Assembly (NCBI GenBank): GCA_900317885.1
Contig: ONIM01000002.1
Coordinates: forward strand, 62,001-126,000
Origin: an uncultured Bacteroidales bacterium
GTDB lineage: Bacteria; Bacteroidota; Bacteroidia; Bacteroidales; Paludibacteraceae
DNA: 64,000 bases
Direction: 5' to 3'
Part shown: positions 24,926-33,308 of the stretch, in pieces
Layout: the number at the start of each line of letters is the position of its first letter
How positions within the stretch are numbered: position 1 is the stretch's first letter
The notes under the pieces: model-generated
The model's input: the letters and a program-made list of their open reading frames with translations, nothing else
Databases searched by the model: none
Told to the model about the DNA's origin: nothing
Translations under genes and position numbers: made by a program

Positions 24926-25857
24926 AGCATGCCGAGGAACATCGTGAACTTGATGAGCAGCTGGCAGTTCTTGTAGTCAGAAGGAATCTTCGCAGCCCAT
25001 AACAATCCCAACGCCCCGAGAAGGGGCGTTATTATTCCCAGAACGATATATCGCGTGCTGAGGCTGTTCCAGCCGATGGGGAACGGCAAGACGTGATACC
25101 ACAAATGCCCGATGACCGCAAGGGTGATGAGGATAAGCATGGTGACAAACACTTTCGTCCAGGTATCTCCCCAGACGACCGGCATGGAGTGACATTCCAA
25201 CTCGCGGTCTCCCATCTGGTCCTGCATGTCCTTGACGATCTCGCGCATCCAGGTAAGCAGGAACGCGAAGAGCGCAAACCCTCCGAGCCATGCGTATAGG
25301 TCATGGGTGAGCGTGGTATAGGGGAGGATAGGAGCAAAGCGGAGCTGGAGCTGCGCCACGTTCGTCATCGCAACGACCATCGGAGTCATGCCGGCGAGCA
25401 AGGCGATGATGAGGTTGCCGACCATGAAGAGGCGTTTATAGCTGGAGGAGTAGAACCATAAGAGTCCCGGGATGATGAGGAACAGGATACCGAGAGTCCA
25501 GCTACGCAGGAGGATGGCGATAACCAGTCCGCATACGATGCCGGCGGCACTGAGCGCGATGCTCAGACGCATGGCGGCAGGTTTGGAGATTGTGCGGGTG
25601 ACAATCAATTCATCCGGCCGGTTGATGCGGTCGATCTTGACATCGAAATAATCGTTGATGACGTAACCTCCGGCAGCGATCAGTACGGTAGCCAGGATTA
25701 CTAAGAGCAATATATACCAGGGTACCTGCTCGCCAAAAGCGGCTTTGTTCAGAATGGGTACAGCTATCCATTTCTCCATGACCCATACCAGCGCGGCAAG
25801 GAAGAGCAGATTGCTCCACCTCACCAGGCGCATGATATCATTGAAAGTGTTCAGCAT
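24898..25857 (-). CDS. UbiA-family prenyltransferase (GGGP synthase-like)
   Basis: A 319-residue membrane protein with about eight hydrophobic segments and two Asp-rich motifs of the UbiA family: NDYFDVKIDRINRPDE near residues 67-83, and DMQDQMGDRE near 215-225. UbiA enzymes transfer a prenyl chain to an acceptor. In Bacteroidales this form is often annotated as geranylgeranylglycerol-phosphate geranylgeranyltransferase, and a menaquinone-related role is the alternative. It is the last gene of a four-gene minus-strand run (pta, ackA, GH13, this gene) with gaps of 5-20 bases. Confidence 0.8.
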   Translation of the reverse strand: MLNTFNDIMRLVRWSNLLFLAALVWVMEKWIAVPILNKAAFGEQVPWYILLLVILATVLIAAGGYVINDYFDVKIDRINRPDELIVTRTISKPAAMRLSIALSAAGIVCGLVIAILLRSWTLGILFLIIPGLLWFYSSSYKRLFMVGNLIIALLAGMTPMVVAMTNVAQLQLRFAPILPYTTLTHDLYAWLGGFALFAFLLTWMREIVKDMQDQMGDRELECHSMPVVWGDTWTKVFVTMLILITLAVIGHLWYHVLPFPIGWNSLSTRYIVLGIITPLLGALGLLWAAKIPSDYKNCQLLIKFTMFLGMLYSICLRAL

Positions 25858-25862
25858 TCTAA

Positions 25863-27503
25863 TTATTGAATTTTAAGTATCACGCCGGTCCACGCAGGCA
25901 GGGTGATGTCCGTGGTCGCATCCGGAGTGAAAGGAATAGTCTGCTTTTCTCCGCGAAGCAGGTCCGTGGCGGTCGCTTTGGCTTTTCCATCCATGTCGAG
26001 ATAGACGAACGCATCGTTCGGCAGACGCAAGTGAATCTGCTGCTCGCGGTCGTGGAAATTCACCACCACGAGGAGCGTCTCTCCCTTGGTATGGCGGATG
26101 AAAGCAAAATGCTGGCGCTTGTCAAAACCTTCCCCTTGGGCATACGTGATGTCGTACATTTGTCCTTTCTGGATCGCTTTGTCACCTCGCGCGAGGGTCA
26201 AGAGTTTTTGGTAGAAAGCCCGCAGCTCTTTTTGCTCCGGCGAGAGTTTGGCTCCGTCGTATTTGCCTTTGTTCGCCCATGCCTGCAGCGATTTGACTCC
26301 CCAATAGTCGAAGATCGTGGTTCTACCATCTATACCGGAGAATCCCTCCATATCCATTCCCCGTTCGCCCAACTCCTGTCCGGCGTAAATCATAACGGGG
26401 CATTGATTGAGGGTGGCAGCAACGATCATAGCCGGCTCGGCGCACCGTCCGTCTCCGCAGAAGAACCCGCTGGCGAGGCGTTGCTCGTCATGGTTCTCGA
26501 GGAAATAGAGCATGTGTTTGAGTCGCTCGTCGCCGTGCTGCATCCATTTGGCGGTGATGCCCTCCGCCGGCCATCCTTTGCTGGTGACTCCGCGGAGGTA
26601 GTCGTACATGCCTACTTTATCGTACAGGTAGTCAAAGCCCGCAGCGAGGTACGCATCGTACTGGTTCGGGTCGTAGCATTCGCCGATGAAAAGGAACTTC
26701 TTATATTTCTTCCGCACTGCGGCAATCGCCCAAGCGAAGAACTCCACGGGTACCATCTCCGCCATGTCCACCCGTACGCCGTCGATGCCTTTGGAAGCCC
26801 AGAAGAGCAAGATGTCGCGCATCTTGATCCAGGTAGAGGGTATGGGGTCGAATTGCTTCTCACGTCCTCCTTGGTAGAAGACACCGTAGTTCAGTTTGAC
26901 GGTCTCATACCAGTCGTTGAGAGAGGGATGGGAAGTGAAGCAGTCGTTGCCGGTCACCTTAGCGGGATACTCATCGTAGCCCTGCAGGTCCTTGTCCAGC
27001 GAGAAATGTTCTCCCGGCAGGTAGTAGAAGTTATTGAGCGGCGAGAAAGCCCACTCGGGATGGTCTTTCTCTCCCAGGTCCTCTACGCCGGCAGGTTTGC
27101 AAAGCGATTTATACTCGCGGCTGACATGGTTGGGCACGAAGTCGATGATGACTCCGAGTCCGACGTCGTGGGTGCGTTGTACAAGTGCTTCGAACTCTTG
27201 CATACGCTTGGCTTCGTTCTTTGCCAGGTCGGGATCAACATCGTAATAATCCGTGATGGCGTAAGGCGAACCGGCCTTGCCTTTGGTGATAGCGGGGTTG
27301 TTGTATTCGGCTGTAGCGTGACGGATGACACCGGTGTACCAAACATGCGTGGCGCCCAAGTCCGCGATGGACTTGAGCGCACGCTCATTGATATCGATAA
27401 ACCGTCCGCAGCCATTCTCTTCCTTTGTACCGTTGTATTTGCGCGTCTCGTTGTAGTTGCCAAACAAGCGAGGGAAGAGTTGGTAAATAATAGGTTTATT
27501 CAT
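25863..27503 (-). CDS. GH13 alpha-amylase family enzyme, cytoplasmic
   Basis: A 546-residue protein without a signal peptide, beginning MNKPIIYQLFPRLFGNYNET. GH13 motifs are present: VIIDFVPNHVS near residue 120, GVRVDMAE with nucleophile Asp near 245, FIGECYDP with acid/base Glu near 270, and LENHDEQRLAS with transition-state Asp. A C-terminal beta-sandwich follows from about 470. It probably acts on glycogen or imported alpha-glucans. Its place 19 bases after ackA suggests co-expression with acetate metabolism. Confidence 0.88.
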   Translation of the reverse strand: MNKPIIYQLFPRLFGNYNETRKYNGTKEENGCGRFIDINERALKSIADLGATHVWYTGVIRHATAEYNNPAITKGKAGSPYAITDYYDVDPDLAKNEAKRMQEFEALVQRTHDVGLGVIIDFVPNHVSREYKSLCKPAGVEDLGEKDHPEWAFSPLNNFYYLPGEHFSLDKDLQGYDEYPAKVTGNDCFTSHPSLNDWYETVKLNYGVFYQGGREKQFDPIPSTWIKMRDILLFWASKGIDGVRVDMAEMVPVEFFAWAIAAVRKKYKKFLFIGECYDPNQYDAYLAAGFDYLYDKVGMYDYLRGVTSKGWPAEGITAKWMQHGDERLKHMLYFLENHDEQRLASGFFCGDGRCAEPAMIVAATLNQCPVMIYAGQELGERGMDMEGFSGIDGRTTIFDYWGVKSLQAWANKGKYDGAKLSPEQKELRAFYQKLLTLARGDKAIQKGQMYDITYAQGEGFDKRQHFAFIRHTKGETLLVVVNFHDREQQIHLRLPNDAFVYLDMDGKAKATATDLLRGEKQTIPFTPDATTDITLPAWTGVILKIQ

Positions 27504-27522
27504 GGTCGGTTATATGCGTTTC

Positions 27523-28713
27523 TTAAATCAATGCAGCTGTGTCGGAGGCGATCATTAATTCCTCGTCGGTAGGGATGAGGCAGACGGTTACTTTGGAGCC
27601 CTTCTTGGAGATGATGCGCTCTTCGCCGCGAACGTTATTCGCCTCTTCGTCCAACTCGATACCGAGGAAACTCAGCCCCTTCATCACCTCTGCGCGGATG
27701 TACGGATCGTTCTCTCCGATACCGGCGGTGAAGACGAGGATGTCGATGCCGTTCATGGCTGCGGCGTAAGCACCGATATATTTCTTCAGGCGATAGATGA
27801 ACATCTTACGCGCGAGGTCGGCACGTTTGTTACCCTCTTTGATGGCTGCTTCGATATCGCGGCAGTCGCTGGAGACGCCGGAGATACCAAGGAGTCCGGA
27901 TTTCTTATTAACGAGGTTGTTGAAGGCCGCTGTATCCAGATGCTCTTTATCCATGATGAAGGTAGCGGCACCGAGGTCGAGGTCACCGGCACGTGTACCC
28001 ATGACGAGACCCTCCACCGGCGTCAGACCCATAGAGGTATCCACGCTCTTGCCGTCTATGACAGCCGTGCAGCTACCGCCTCCACCGATATGCGCGGTGA
28101 CGATCTTCTTGCCCTTCGGATCGACGCCGAGGAACTCGCAGACGCGTGCGGAAACATAGCGATGGCTGGTGCCGTGGAAACCGTAGCGACGGATAGCGTA
28201 TTTCTCGTATAACTCATAAGGAAGCGCGTACATGTAGGCGTAGTCCGGCATGGTCTGATGGAAAGCGGTGTCGAAGACAGCTACCTGGGGAACACCCGGC
28301 AGAATCTTCTCGATGGCATCAATACCCTTGAGGTTCGCGGGGTTATGCAGCGGAGCGAGGTCGATACACTCGATGATTTGGGATTTTACCTCCGGGGTGA
28401 TGAGTACGGATTTATTGAACTTCTCGCCTCCATGGACTACGCGGTGACCGACAGCGTTGATATCCTTGAGGTCCTTGATGCAGCCGATCTGCGGATCCAC
28501 CAGTTTCTCAAGGATGAGCTCGATGCCGACCGTATGCTCGGGCATGGATTTCTCGAATTTTACTTTCTCTCCGTTGGGCAGTTTGACCAAGAGGAACGAG
28601 TCCGGCAGACCGATTTTCTCGATGCCACCCTGCGCCATGACTGTCTTGCTCTCCATCTCGAAGAGCTTATATTTAATACTGCTACTACCGCAGTTCAGAA
28701 CTAAAATCTTCAT
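27523..28713 (-). CDS. ackA: Acetate kinase
   Basis: A 396-residue protein with the family start ILVLNCGSSSIKYKLF, GHRVVHGGEKF, DTAFHQTMP, RRYGFHGTSH, VTAHIGGGGS and GENDP. It converts acetyl phosphate and ADP to acetate and ATP in the cytoplasm. Twenty bases separate it from pta upstream. Confidence 0.97.
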   Translation of the reverse strand: MKILVLNCGSSSIKYKLFEMESKTVMAQGGIEKIGLPDSFLLVKLPNGEKVKFEKSMPEHTVGIELILEKLVDPQIGCIKDLKDINAVGHRVVHGGEKFNKSVLITPEVKSQIIECIDLAPLHNPANLKGIDAIEKILPGVPQVAVFDTAFHQTMPDYAYMYALPYELYEKYAIRRYGFHGTSHRYVSARVCEFLGVDPKGKKIVTAHIGGGGSCTAVIDGKSVDTSMGLTPVEGLVMGTRAGDLDLGAATFIMDKEHLDTAAFNNLVNKKSGLLGISGVSSDCRDIEAAIKEGNKRADLARKMFIYRLKKYIGAYAAAMNGIDILVFTAGIGENDPYIRAEVMKGLSFLGIELDEEANNVRGEERIISKKGSKVTVCLIPTDEELMIASDTAALI

Positions 28714-28733
28714 AATTTTAATGAATTCGTATA

Positions 28734-29732
28734 TTATTTAATAGCTTGGTTGGCCGTGATAACAACCATTTGCACGATGTCTTGTACTTTGCATCCGCGG
28801 CTGAGGTCATTGACCGGCGCAGCGATACCCTGGAGAATCGGTCCTACGGCGTCCGCGCCGGAGAAGCGCTCAACGAGTTTGTAGCCGATGTTTCCAGCCT
28901 GGAGATCCGGGAAGACGAGCACGTTTGCTTTGCCGGCAACGGGGCTGCCCGGAGCTTTGGTAGCAGCGACGGATTCGATGAGTGCAGCGTCGGCTTGCAG
29001 TTCACCATCCAGAGCCAACTCAGGAGCCATCTCTTTGGCGAGCTTGGTAGCCTCCTGTACTTTATCGACGAGTTCGTGCTTAGCGCTACCTTTGGTAGAG
29101 AAGGAGAGCATAGCTACGCGGGGCTCGATGCCAGCGATAGCACGTGCGGTCTCTGCGGTAGAGATAGCAATCTCAGCGAGTTGTTTAGCATCCGGATTGG
29201 GGTTCACTGCACAATCGGCGAAGAGCAGGAAACCGTTCTCGCCGAGGTGCTTAGCCGGCGTGAACATCAGGAATGCACCGCTGACGATAGAGCAACCGGG
29301 TTTGGTCTTGAGAATCTGGAAGGCAGGACGAATCGTGTCTGCCGTCGTGCCGCGTGCGCCAGCCAACTCACCGTCGGCGTCGCCGGCTTTGATCATCAAG
29401 CAGCCGAGGTACAGCGGATCCTGCGCTTTCTTAGCCGCCTCTTCCTCGGTCATACCTTTGGCTTTACGGAGCTCGAAGAGCAGGTTAGCATACTGAGGCA
29501 TCTTCGGATCATGGATAGGATCTACGATCTTAGCCTCCTTGATATACTCATACCCTTTCTCAGCAGCCATTCCCTTGATTTTCTCGGGATCGCCAATTAA
29601 AATAAGCTGCGCAATCTTGTCTTTGAGCAAGATATTAGCAGCTTCTAACGTACGCGGTTCGTCGCCCTCCGGCAACACAATGCGCTGCGGATTTGCTTTC
29701 GCGCGCGCAATCATTTGATTTAAAATGTCCAT
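28734..29732 (-). CDS. pta: Phosphate acetyltransferase
   Basis: A 332-residue short-type Pta. Typical segments are RIVLPEGDEPRTLEAA, KAGDADGELAGARGTTADT, GSAKHELV, ANVLVFPDLQAGNIGYKL and AVGPILQGI-type. It forms acetyl phosphate from acetyl-CoA. It is first in the operon with ackA. The upstream minus-strand promoter is at 29771-29778. Confidence 0.96.
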   Translation of the reverse strand: MDILNQMIARAKANPQRIVLPEGDEPRTLEAANILLKDKIAQLILIGDPEKIKGMAAEKGYEYIKEAKIVDPIHDPKMPQYANLLFELRKAKGMTEEEAAKKAQDPLYLGCLMIKAGDADGELAGARGTTADTIRPAFQILKTKPGCSIVSGAFLMFTPAKHLGENGFLLFADCAVNPNPDAKQLAEIAISTAETARAIAGIEPRVAMLSFSTKGSAKHELVDKVQEATKLAKEMAPELALDGELQADAALIESVAATKAPGSPVAGKANVLVFPDLQAGNIGYKLVERFSGADAVGPILQGIAAPVNDLSRGCKVQDIVQMVVITANQAIK

Positions 29733-29770
29733 ATCAGTAGTGAATTATTAAAACGCTATCAAACTGAGTG

Positions 29771-29802
29771 CAAAGATACGAAATTTATTCGATATACGCA
29801 AT
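29771..29802 (-). promoter_or_regulatory. Promoter of the pta-ackA operon
   Basis: The minus-strand -7 box TATCTTTG lies at 29778-29771. Only a weak -33 match (ATTG, 29802-29799) is present at 20 bp. It is divergent from the OmpA/LysM promoter, with an A/T-rich run between the two. Confidence 0.55.
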
Positions 29803-29837
29803 AGTATGTAATAAAAAAAATTTTTTTTGCAAAAATA

Positions 29838-29869
29838 TTTGGCAGTATCAAAAAAAAGTTGTATCTTTG
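29838..29869 (+). promoter_or_regulatory. Promoter of the OmpA/LysM gene
   Basis: TTTG at 29838-29841 and TATCTTTG at 29862-29869 are separated by 20 bp. The start codon is 43 bases downstream. Confidence 0.75.
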
Positions 29870-29912
29870 CACCCTGAATTGTGAATGTAACTAAAGACAA
29901 TCTCTTTTCAAT

Positions 29913-31496
29913 ATGAAAAAAGGTATCTATATCGTGTCGCTTTTGTTGCTCTCTTTGCCGTTACTGGCTCAGGAGAGCGATAAGGTGAAGGGTGCTCACC
30001 CGTATAAGGTAGCCGAGAACGAGAAAGTGGCCGAAGAGTATGCTCATTGGTCATTGATTCCGCATGTTGGCTTTAATGCATTCGATGGTGATTTTAACGC
30101 GGAGATGAAGCACGCGGTGTCTATCCCGAGCGCCGGTTTTGCCATTGAGTACAACTTTACACCGGTATGGAATTTAGGGTTGGAATACCGGTTCAGTATG
30201 TACAAGGTAACCGGAGACACGAGTAGTCCGGAGAATGCGGAGGCGTTGCTGAAAGGTATGATGCACAAGGCGGATGCTTATATCTCGTTTGACCTGATGA
30301 ATCTCTTCTTCCCGAAAGCACAGCGCAAGATTTTAGGTATCCAACCTTTATTCGGAGGCGGATACGCGTGGTATAAAAACAGCGCGATGTACCCTGATGA
30401 CATGCGCTATCACACAGGATCAAGCGAGCCACTAACGATGGATAAGTACAAGGCGGTACCATTCGTGATGGCGGGTTTGAATGTAGAGTTCAACCTCAAT
30501 CGTACGCTGGCTCTGGGTGTACGTGCGACGTACGATTATTTTATTAATGACTATCCTGACGGCCGTGGTTTTAGCGGAATGCAGGCTTTGGCGTCGAAGA
30601 ATAACGACGGAATCGTAGATGTAACGCTGAATATGCGCTTCAAACTGGAGGCTGTATCCAAGACGCATGTCCGCAATATCAACTCATTCGATACCTGGGC
30701 GGAGAAGAAACATGAGGAGACGAAGCCGGTTCATGACACTGTTATCCTGCGTCATGACTCGATTATCATCCGCGAGACGCTTCGCCAGTTTGAAAAAGAG
30801 AGAGAGCAGGAGAAATATTACTATGTATATTTTGCTAACGGCAAATCCGATATTGACAATGAAGGTCTGATTACTATCCAGCAAGTAGCAGAGCGTCTGC
30901 AAGAGGATACCTCTCTGTACGCCATAGTAACGGGTTATTGCGACAATACCGGTTCCAACAGTCTCAACTATGCGTTAGGCGACCGCCGTGCGGATAACGT
31001 AGTAGATGAGTTGGTACAAGAGCATGGTATCAATCCGGAGCACATGCATGCCGGAGGAATGGGTAAGGTTATCGGTCGTCGCAGTACCGCATCATATGGT
31101 CCTAACCGTCGCGCAGCGATTCGTCTGGTTGACAAAGCCACGTTCGATCGCATGAAAGCGAACCTGGATGACCAGAAAGCAAGCCGTCCGGCAGTAGAGG
31201 AGACTGTACCGTTGGAGAAGAGTAGCCGTCCGGAGAAAGTCAACACCTACAAGCAACGCGGCGGAGATGAAGTGACGGTAACGAAGAGCATGACGCTGGC
31301 TAAGTTGGCACGCGAATATTATAACAACACGTATTGCTGGGTATATATCTATATCGCCAACAAGGATAAACTTACCAGCCCGAATGTAATGCCTGCCGGT
31401 ATCTCGCTGACCATTCCGGAGTTAACGCAAAAGGAGATGCAGATAACCAAGGACGAGAGTCTGGTTCTCTACTCCAATACGCGTCAGGGTAAATAA
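29913..31496 (+). CDS. OmpA-family outer membrane protein with C-terminal LysM
   Basis: A 527-residue protein with a signal peptide (IYIVSLLLLSLPLLAQ) and an N-terminal beta-barrel of about 230 residues (alternating segments such as WNLGLEYRFSMYKV). A helical linker leads to an OmpA peptidoglycan-binding domain near 300-420 (YYVYFANGKSDIDNEG; VTGYCDNTGSNSLNYALGDRRAD; GPNRRAAIRLV). A LysM-like module lies at about 455-510 (TVTKSMTLAKLAREYYN...NVMPAGISLTIP). It would anchor the outer membrane to peptidoglycan through two binding domains. It has its own promoter, and the tRNA follows after 10 bases. Confidence 0.87.
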   Translation: MKKGIYIVSLLLLSLPLLAQESDKVKGAHPYKVAENEKVAEEYAHWSLIPHVGFNAFDGDFNAEMKHAVSIPSAGFAIEYNFTPVWNLGLEYRFSMYKVTGDTSSPENAEALLKGMMHKADAYISFDLMNLFFPKAQRKILGIQPLFGGGYAWYKNSAMYPDDMRYHTGSSEPLTMDKYKAVPFVMAGLNVEFNLNRTLALGVRATYDYFINDYPDGRGFSGMQALASKNNDGIVDVTLNMRFKLEAVSKTHVRNINSFDTWAEKKHEETKPVHDTVILRHDSIIIRETLRQFEKEREQEKYYYVYFANGKSDIDNEGLITIQQVAERLQEDTSLYAIVTGYCDNTGSNSLNYALGDRRADNVVDELVQEHGINPEHMHAGGMGKVIGRRSTASYGPNRRAAIRLVDKATFDRMKANLDDQKASRPAVEETVPLEKSSRPEKVNTYKQRGGDEVTVTKSMTLAKLAREYYNNTYCWVYIYIANKDKLTSPNVMPAGISLTIPELTQKEMQITKDESLVLYSNTRQGK

Positions 31497-31506
31497 AATT
31501 AATGTG

Positions 31507-31581
31507 GGTCTCATAGCTCAGTTGGTTAGTAGCACCTGACTCATAATCAGGGGGTCCTAGGTTCAAGCCCTAGTGGGACCA
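31507..31581 (+). tRNA. tRNA with CAT anticodon (Met, or Ile-lysidine)
   Basis: The cloverleaf can be drawn: acceptor GGTCTCA with TGGGACC (one G-T pair), discriminator A at 31581, anticodon stem CCTGA/TCAGG with loop CTCATAA (anticodon 31542-31544), and T arm CTAGG/CCTAG with TTCAAGC. CCA is not encoded (ACGA follows). The D arm is odd: AGTTGGTTAG is followed by TAGC instead of AGC, which gives a C-T mismatch or one extra base. Elongator Met and lysidine Ile cannot be separated by eye. It is not initiator-like, as the anticodon stem lacks three G-C pairs. Confidence 0.88.
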
Positions 31582-31584
31582 CGA

Positions 31585-31614
31585 CAGGAGGGTAGTCCCG
31601 TGACTATCCTCCTG
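31585..31614 (+). terminator. Hairpin after the tRNA
   Basis: CAGGAGGGTAGTC pairs with GACTATCCTCCTG around CCGT: 13 pairs, one of them G-T. A T-run is weak (taattatat). It is likely the tRNA transcript end or a processing structure. Confidence 0.6.
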
Positions 31615-31634
31615 TAATTATATAAAGAAGGAAC

Positions 31635-32696
31635 ATGCGCCTGCGTATCATCATATTAGCATTATTAGCCGCATTCGCGATGAGCGAAAACGTTTGTTAT
31701 GCGCTTACTCCTCAGCAGAAACGCCAGAAGGCGAAGGAGGTACAGATGAAGAAACGCGAGGCAGCGAAACGGAAAGCGGAAAAGAAACGCGCCGCAAAGC
31801 TGAAGGCGGCCAAGAAGAAACGCATCAAAGAAGGCAAGCCTCTGCTGTATGTATATTCGTATAACCAGAAGACAGGCGATCTATTACCGGCGACGCATGT
31901 GACAGTACAGGAGCAGAACGCCCGTCCGAACAAGAAGCCGAAGATAAACAAGCCGACGGATAACAAACGTTCCCGTGTGTCGCGCGGATTGCCGAATGGA
32001 TCGTATTGGGCTGCTGCAGCCAAGACCGGCTATTTTGCATCGGACACTGTCCGGTTTATGCATCGGGAAGATGAGGATACAGTGAAATTATATCTGTATC
32101 CGGAGACTCGTTTGACGTTCACCGTGACCGATTCGCTCACGTCGCGTCCTGTGGCGGCGAATGTGATTGTCCGCAATCATGAGCAGAAACGGATCATGCA
32201 GACCACATCCGATACGTTGCATACGGTGCTGGCGGTGTTGTTGGACGACCGAATCCCTTATTATACGGTAGAGGCCACCGCAGTAGATTACTTCCCGTTC
32301 CGCGATACCATCACCGACCCGAGTCTGTTCCGCGGAGTGGTGATGTCACCCAGAGAAGTGAAGTCGTTCTTGCTGCACAACATCTATTTTGCGACAGGCA
32401 AGACGCGAATCTTAGAGACCTCGGAGGCGGCATTAAACGAGTTATACCAGTATCTCCGCACGCGTCCTAACCAACGCATCCGAATCGTAGGGCATACCGA
32501 TGATATCGGTTCTGACAGATCGAATCAGGCTTTGTCCGAAGGGCGCTGCCGAGAGGTACGCCGCGAGATGGAACGCCGCGGTATAAACGTAGGTCGAATT
32601 GAGATTGAGGGCCGAGGGGAGAGAGATCCGATAGTACCCAATAACAGCGAGGAGCACCGTCAGATGAACAGGCGTGTGGAAATTGTCCTTCTATAA
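31635..32696 (+). CDS. OmpA-family protein with Lys-rich N-terminal region
   Basis: A 353-residue protein with signal peptide MRLRIIILALLAAFAMSENVCYA, then a highly basic helix (residues about 27-70, many KKR and AAK repeats). A domain resembling a Cna-B/peptidase-regulatory sandwich follows (LYVYSYNQKTGDLLPATHVTV; LTFTVTDSLTSRPVAANV). An OmpA domain lies near 245-353 (NIYFATGKTRILETSEAAL; IVGHTDDIGSDRSNQALSEGR; NRRVEIVLL). It probably binds peptidoglycan. The stop codon lies just before a bidirectional terminator. Confidence 0.85.
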   Translation: MRLRIIILALLAAFAMSENVCYALTPQQKRQKAKEVQMKKREAAKRKAEKKRAAKLKAAKKKRIKEGKPLLYVYSYNQKTGDLLPATHVTVQEQNARPNKKPKINKPTDNKRSRVSRGLPNGSYWAAAAKTGYFASDTVRFMHREDEDTVKLYLYPETRLTFTVTDSLTSRPVAANVIVRNHEQKRIMQTTSDTLHTVLAVLLDDRIPYYTVEATAVDYFPFRDTITDPSLFRGVVMSPREVKSFLLHNIYFATGKTRILETSEAALNELYQYLRTRPNQRIRIVGHTDDIGSDRSNQALSEGRCREVRREMERRGINVGRIEIEGRGERDPIVPNNSEEHRQMNRRVEIVLL

Positions 32697-32727
32697 AAAA
32701 AAAGCCTCTTTTGAGGCTATTTTTTAC
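32694..32727 (+). terminator. Bidirectional terminator between OmpA and LptE-like genes
   Basis: AGCCTC and GAGGCT (32703-32708, 32713-32718) pair around TTTT and are flanked by an A-run on the left and a T-run on the right, so it works for both convergent genes. It overlaps the stop of the LptE-like gene. Confidence 0.9.
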
Positions 32728-33308
32728 CATTTGGCTACCGTATCATTGTAGATATTTTCCGCTATCTCTTGAATGATGATGGCGCATAACTCGTCTTGCA
32801 CATCCGTCAAGAGCCTGCTGGCATCGAAGGTCTGTGAGGCAGAATAGGTCTTGTCAAACGAGTCTTCCGGATAGATATTATTGGTGAAATGTACGTTTAC
32901 GCGGATGGTTAGTTTGCTTTCCGAAGCATAGCTGTCTGCTCCGATGGCGCCCTGTGCAATGTCATATCCGACAATCTCTCCCTCTAACTCCAAGTCGCCG
33001 CCTTTACGCAGGATCTGCAGTCGCGTCTGTCGCTGGTACAGATCACGAATGCCCTCGGTGAGCGCATTGCTTAATTGCGGATTCACCATAGGGGCATTAT
33101 TCGGGAAGTCCGCCACTGAGATAGAGTGGGTGGTCTGGTAGTTGATGTTCGCTCCGTTGAACTTGTAGGAGATGGAACAAGAGGCTGTCAGGAGCAAAAG
33201 TGTACTGCAGATGATAAGCACTTTAGTCCTACTTAGTACCTTGTTAGTACCAATCCGATTCTGTCTCGATAGTGTCTCGCCAGTCTGATTTGCTCTACTA
33301 TAGCCCAT
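32724..33308 (-). CDS. LptE-like LPS-assembly lipoprotein
   Basis: The start at 33308 (MGYSRANQTGETL) is chosen because it gives an 11-base overlap with the sigma-54 gene; a longer form from 33350 is possible. A lipoprotein signal follows: VLIICSTLLLLTASC, then SISYKFNGANINYQTTHSISV. The remainder (PMVNPQLSNALTEGIRDLYQRQTRLQIL; DLELEGEIVGYDI) fits the LptE/RlpB-like family seen after sigma-54 activators in Bacteroidales. LptE plugs the LptD barrel in lipopolysaccharide export. The n-region, about 25 residues, is unusually long and encoded by short tandem repeats (33229-33285). Confidence 0.72.
   Translation of the reverse strand: MGYSRANQTGETLSRQNRIGTNKVLSRTKVLIICSTLLLLTASCSISYKFNGANINYQTTHSISVADFPNNAPMVNPQLSNALTEGIRDLYQRQTRLQILRKGGDLELEGEIVGYDIAQGAIGADSYASESKLTIRVNVHFTNNIYPEDSFDKTYSASQTFDASRLLTDVQDELCAIIIQEIAENIYNDTVAKW
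33229..33285 (-). repeat. GGTACTAA/GAGACA microrepeats at the start of the LptE-like gene
   Basis: On the coding strand, GAGACACTATCGAGACAG and then GGTACTAACAAGGTACTAAG recur as degenerate 8-10-mers before the signal peptide core. They add a long n-region to the lipoprotein. The same class of short tandems lies at 17818 and 57393. Confidence 0.55.

Noticed and set aside
25866..27572. 568-residue open frame opposite the GH13 gene
   Set aside because: It is the antisense shadow of the amylase gene, which has all GH13 motifs. The antisense product shows no domain, and the codon pattern is a by-product of GC-rich third positions.
28746..29600. 284-residue frame opposite pta
   Set aside because: It overlaps the whole conserved pta gene on the other strand and shows no protein features.
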